From Propionibacteriaceae bacterium (lineage in GTDB: Bacteria > Actinomycetota > Actinomycetes > Propionibacteriales > Propionibacteriaceae): a stretch of 9,639 bases of DNA. The notes beneath the pieces are model-generated. The model made no database searches. It was not told the origin of the DNA and worked only from the letters and a program-made list of their open reading frames with translations. Below are positions 7,095-9,639 of the stretch, piece after piece. The stretch spans positions 1 through 9,639 of the forward strand of contig JAJTCL010000083.1 in NCBI GenBank assembly GCA_021323255.1, read 5' to 3'. How positions within the stretch are numbered: position 1 is the first letter of the stretch; each line of letters begins with the position of its first letter. The position numbers and the translations under genes were made by a program.

Positions 7095-7973
7095 TCAAGC
7101 CTCCTGGACGGTTTGCGAAAGGAGTCTCGGGTCGACTGACTGAGTCTCCCAAGTACTGCGTACCCAGGCCTGGTCCGGATGATCAGAGATCTTCCAGGCT
7201 CGTTCGGCTCCCGGTCCGGCCATCACGTTCAAGTAGTACATGTCGAAGCCGGGCGCCGCGACACAAGGGCCGTGCCACCCGTAGGGCACCAATATGGTGT
7301 CCCGATCATGGACCTCCTCAAGCACCTCAATCTCGCGACCGGCTGAGGAGGACGTACGCATGAATCCGAAGCCTGGTTGGCCCTCCGGGCCAGTGGCGAT
7401 CTCGAAGTAATAGATCTCCTCCAGCTCGGACTCGGTTTCGCTCGCTTCGTCGTGTTTGTGCGCTGGGTAGGAGGACCAGTTGCCAGCCGGGGTAATCACC
7501 TCACAGGCGATGATCTTGACCGCCTCCAGTGCCCCCGGTGTGCCGAAATTCCGCACCAGGCGGCTGGATTGCCCGGCGCCGCGCAGCTCGACCGGCACCT
7601 GTGATGCCGCCACACGACACAGCGCAGCCCCTGACTGGGTACGCGCACCGCAAAGCGCGAATCGCCCGCCACCTACAGACCGCAGCGTCACTGCCCTCCC
7701 GGTGCCGATGTAGGCGACATCGGTTGGTCCCTCGAAGACCGATGGCCGGCCGTCGAGCTCGCAGCGCGCGTCGTCGACCTCAACCTCGACCGAACCGCTG
7801 AGTGGAAGCACAATCACCTCATCAGAAGCAGTCTGGAAGCGGTGGCTGTTCTCCGGCTCCAAGGAGATGATCTTCAGCGAGGAGTATCCCCAGCCGGCCG
7901 AATCTGGAGTCACCTCGACCTCGTACGAGCCGGAACCGGCGACGCCGGACCGCAGCAGGTAGCGCGACTCCAT
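7095..7973 (-). CDS. iolB: 5-deoxy-glucuronate isomerase (IolB)
   Basis: 292 aa, bicupin fold. It isomerises 5-deoxy-D-glucuronate from IolD to 5-dehydro-2-deoxy-D-gluconate, the substrate of IolC. In the C-terminal cupin the probable metal ligands are visible: H172 and H174 in YPAHKHDE (169-176), a Glu in ELEEIYYFE (183-191, E185 or E186), and H234 in YGWHGP. The run AGPGAERAWKISDHPDQAW (252-270) is typical of the IolB C-terminus. The N-terminal cupin (residues about 25-110) lacks such a histidine set. The start is ATG at 7973, 5 nt after the TAA of the preceding aldolase gene; its Shine-Dalgarno is weak (AGG at 7982-7984, inside the end of the aldolase gene), so translation probably depends on ribosomes finishing that gene. 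The stop lies 2 nt before iolD. Confidence 0.95.
   Translation of the reverse strand: MESRYLLRSGVAGSGSYEVEVTPDSAGWGYSSLKIISLEPENSHRFQTASDEVIVLPLSGSVEVEVDDARCELDGRPSVFEGPTDVAYIGTGRAVTLRSVGGGRFALCGARTQSGAALCRVAASQVPVELRGAGQSSRLVRNFGTPGALEAVKIIACEVITPAGNWSSYPAHKHDEASETESELEEIYYFEIATGPEGQPGFGFMRTSSSAGREIEVLEEVHDRDTILVPYGWHGPCVAAPGFDMYYLNVMAGPGAERAWKISDHPDQAWVRSTWETQSVDPRLLSQTVQEA
7100..7105 (-). promoter_or_regulatory. Shine-Dalgarno that decides the iolD start
   Basis: A perfect AGGAGG lies within the last sense codons of iolB, 7 nt before the ATG at 7092. Nothing comparable was noted for the upstream in-frame alternative at 7152. This fixes the start of iolD and indicates coupling to iolB, which stops 2 nt before the ATG. 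Confidence 0.8.
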
Positions 7974-7978
7974 GATCG

Positions 7979-8887
7979 TTACCTGACCAGCGAGACAGCC
8001 GTGTCGACCGCCTTCGCGACATCGTCGTCGGCCGGATAGAGCATGGTACGACCAACGACCAGACCACGCACTGACGGCAAAGCTAGGGCCGCCTGCCAGG
8101 CCGCGTAGGTTTCATCAGGCGCGCTATCGGGGTCGCCGCCAAGCAACAAGGTCGGCAGCGTTGTCGCATCCATGACCCGCTCCATTTCATGGACAACGGG
8201 GAGCTTCATCCAGGTGTACGCGCTGGAGGAACCCAGGCCCTGCGCGATGTGCACGGACTTGATCACCGCATCTGCTGACAAATCGTTGGCGATCTTGCCG
8301 CTGAAGCGACTGGACATGAAAGGTTCCACCATCGCGATCAGCTCGAAACGATTGAGTTCGCTGACAGCCCGGCCGCACTGCTCCAGCGTGGCGACCGTGC
8401 CGGGGTCGTCAAGATCAATCCGTAGCAACATCTTGGCGCCTTCGAAGCCAGCGTCTACGGTGCCGCGCACGTCGTAGCCGGTGATGCGATCATCCATCTC
8501 GAAGACAGCGCCTTGCAACCCGCCACGGTTCATGGAAGCGAACACCAGCTTCTCCTCCAAGACACCGAGCATCAGCAGATCCTCGACGATATCGGCGGTG
8601 GCGAGCAGACCATCCACCCCCGGTCGCATCAGCGCCGTCACCAGCCGGTCGAGGAGGTCGGTACGGCTGGCCATAGCGGTGGGTTTGCCGGCCGCGCTGA
8701 GGGCGCCACGAGCCGGATGATCGCAGGCGATGATCATGAGCTTGCCGTCCGGCCCGAACAGGTTCCGCTTACGGCGAGCCGCGAGCAGCCGGCTGATGCG
8801 CCCCGGGTCACGACTGCGGATTTCATTGAGTTCACTGATCGAGCCCGCGAACTGAGTTGCCGACGCTGCGTCGGTGACGGTGCTCAT
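7979..8887 (-). CDS. Cgl0158-type (beta/alpha)8-barrel aldolase, probable DKGP aldolase
   Basis: 302 aa. It resembles the Cgl0158-family barrel proteins that sit next to iolC in corynebacterial iol clusters, distantly related to class I LacD/DhnA-like aldolases and probably to the DUF2090 domain fused to IolC in many proteobacteria. Marks: IIACDHPARGA (52-62), MNRGGLQGAVFEMDDR (119-134), KMLLRIDLDDP (152-162), and TWMKLPVV (225-232). K228 is at the place expected for the Schiff-base lysine of LacD (there within KVEVP). GGDP (250-253) and GLVVGRTMLYP (275-285) look like the phosphate-binding end of the barrel. Inferred reaction: cleavage of 2-deoxy-5-keto-gluconate 6-phosphate to dihydroxyacetone phosphate and malonate semialdehyde, a step for which no IolJ gene is visible here. 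The ATG at 8887 overlaps the iolC stop (ATGA), with GGGAG at 8894-8898. The fold is confident; the exact substrate is inferred from context. Confidence 0.82.
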   Translation of the reverse strand: MSTVTDAASATQFAGSISELNEIRSRDPGRISRLLAARRKRNLFGPDGKLMIIACDHPARGALSAAGKPTAMASRTDLLDRLVTALMRPGVDGLLATADIVEDLLMLGVLEEKLVFASMNRGGLQGAVFEMDDRITGYDVRGTVDAGFEGAKMLLRIDLDDPGTVATLEQCGRAVSELNRFELIAMVEPFMSSRFSGKIANDLSADAVIKSVHIAQGLGSSSAYTWMKLPVVHEMERVMDATTLPTLLLGGDPDSAPDETYAAWQAALALPSVRGLVVGRTMLYPADDDVAKAVDTAVSLVR

Positions 8888-9639
8888 CGGGCACTCCCAA
8901 TCCTCGCGTCGGGCTCAGTTGCGAAGTGGACGGCGAGGGAGTCTGCAAGATGTTCGTTGGGATCGCCGCCGGCGAGTAGCGTCTCGATCTCCACCTCGGT
9001 CGGCATTGCCGTCGAGCATTCCAGCCGAGAAGCGACGATCGCGCCAGCCGCGTTGGCGTGCTGCAATACCTTCTGCAGCGGCCAACCCGCGAGCAGTCCG
9101 TGACACAAGGACCCGCCGAATGAGTCACCTGCGCCGAGGCCGTTCAGTGGCCGGATCGGAATGGGTGGAGACTCCACCCGCTCGCTTCTGGTCTTGGCCA
9201 GTACCCCCCTCGGGCCCTGCTTCACGATGGCCAGCTCGACTCCAGCGGTGAGCAGAGCATCCGCGGCCTTCTCCGGCTCCGTTTCGCCGACAGCGACCTC
9301 ACACTCTTCCCGATTACCCACCGCGACTGTGACATGCGGCAGCGCTTGCTGCACCTGCTGTGTGGCATGCGCCGGGGTTTCCCAGAACATCGGCCGGTAA
9401 TCCAGGTCGAGTACGGTGAACTGCTTGCGCGCCCGCGCTTCGAGGACCGCGAAATGGGACTCGCGGCTCGGCTCTTCGCTCAGACCCGTGACTGACAACC
9501 ACATGAGTCGCGTTGCGCGTACCGCGTCAAAGTCAATATCCGACGGTTTGACCTGTAGGTCGGGCGCGGTCGGCTTCCGATAGAACCAGAGCGGAAAGTT
9601 GTCGGGCGGAAAGATCTCACAGAAGGTGACCGGTGTCGC
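8884..9639 (-). CDS. iolC: 5-dehydro-2-deoxygluconokinase (IolC), N-terminus cut off by window edge
   Basis: The last 251 codons are visible and open to position 9639, so the start lies outside the window. PfkB/ribokinase-family sugar kinase: it phosphorylates 5-dehydro-2-deoxy-D-gluconate with ATP to the 6-phosphate. The fragment begins ATPVTFCEIFPPDNFPLWFYR-like, a strand characteristic of IolC, and carries LDLDYRPMFW (about 77-86) and the PfkB signature NGLGAGDSFGG (166-176 of the fragment). Here the Asp of GAGD (fragment residue 172) is the catalytic base. The usual DTTGAGD form has N-G-L in place of D-T-T, a mild deviation. No DUF2090 extension is fused: the protein ends about 80 residues after GAGD, and a separate barrel aldolase follows with a 4-nt overlap. 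An in-frame ATG at 9504 is internal, since family residues continue upstream of it. Confidence 0.94.
   Translation of the reverse strand, partial: ATPVTFCEIFPPDNFPLWFYRKPTAPDLQVKPSDIDFDAVRATRLMWLSVTGLSEEPSRESHFAVLEARARKQFTVLDLDYRPMFWETPAHATQQVQQALPHVTVAVGNREECEVAVGETEPEKAADALLTAGVELAIVKQGPRGVLAKTRSERVESPPIPIRPLNGLGAGDSFGGSLCHGLLAGWPLQKVLQHANAAGAIVASRLECSTAMPTEVEIETLLAGGDPNEHLADSLAVHFATEPDARIGSAR

Noticed and set aside
7093..7152. Longer IolD start at 7152
   Set aside because: It would overlap the end of iolB by 58 nt; the ATG at 7092 with AGGAGG 7 nt away fits far better.
9314..9504. ATG at 9504 as a real start of iolC
   Set aside because: The frame continues upstream to the window edge with typical IolC residues (TPVTFCEIFPP), so this Met is internal.

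Overview
The window is an almost complete myo-inositol catabolic (iol) operon. Every gene lies on the minus strand, so transcription runs from high to low coordinates. G+C looks to be about 60% by eye, starts include GTG as well as ATG, and most genes touch or overlap. The gene order C - aldolase - B - D - E - G - H matches what I recall of Corynebacterium glutamicum iol clusters, and the TIM-barrel aldolase is of the Cgl0158 type rather than an IolJ type. Together these point to an actinobacterium of moderately high G+C; genus cannot be told from this window.

Layout in transcription order: iolC (right edge, N-terminus cut off), a Cgl0158-type barrel aldolase (7979-8887), iolB (7095-7973), iolD (5152-7092), iolE (4225-5142), iolG (3155-4228), iolH (2247-3158), iolA (709-2202), and an NAD(P)-binding SDR-like gene (1-678) whose C-terminus runs off the left edge. 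Junctions are very tight: 4-nt stop/start overlaps at iolC/aldolase, iolE/iolG and iolG/iolH, and gaps of 5, 2 and 9 nt at aldolase/iolB, iolB/iolD and iolD/iolE. Looser gaps (44 and 30 nt) flank iolA. No stretch over 300 nt lacks a gene. No promoter, regulator, transporter, tRNA, insertion sequence or CRISPR is visible; the operon promoter must lie beyond the right edge.

Together the genes make a full route. IolG oxidises myo-inositol to scyllo-inosose, and IolE dehydrates it to the trihydroxycyclohexanedione. IolD opens the ring to 5-deoxyglucuronate, and IolB isomerises that to 5-dehydro-2-deoxygluconate. IolC phosphorylates it, and an aldolase (here probably the Cgl0158-type protein) splits it to dihydroxyacetone phosphate and malonate semialdehyde. 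IolA converts the latter to acetyl-CoA, CO2 and NADH. IolH has no firmly established step, and the SDR gene has no known place in the pathway.

I do not see a wholly new system. The points most worth a second look are the non-IolJ aldolase, the altered metal-site residues of IolH and IolE, a 10-bp perfect hairpin inside the C-terminal tail of iolG, alternative hairpins in the 5' coding region of iolD, a hairpin between iolA and the SDR gene, and the unexplained SDR gene itself.
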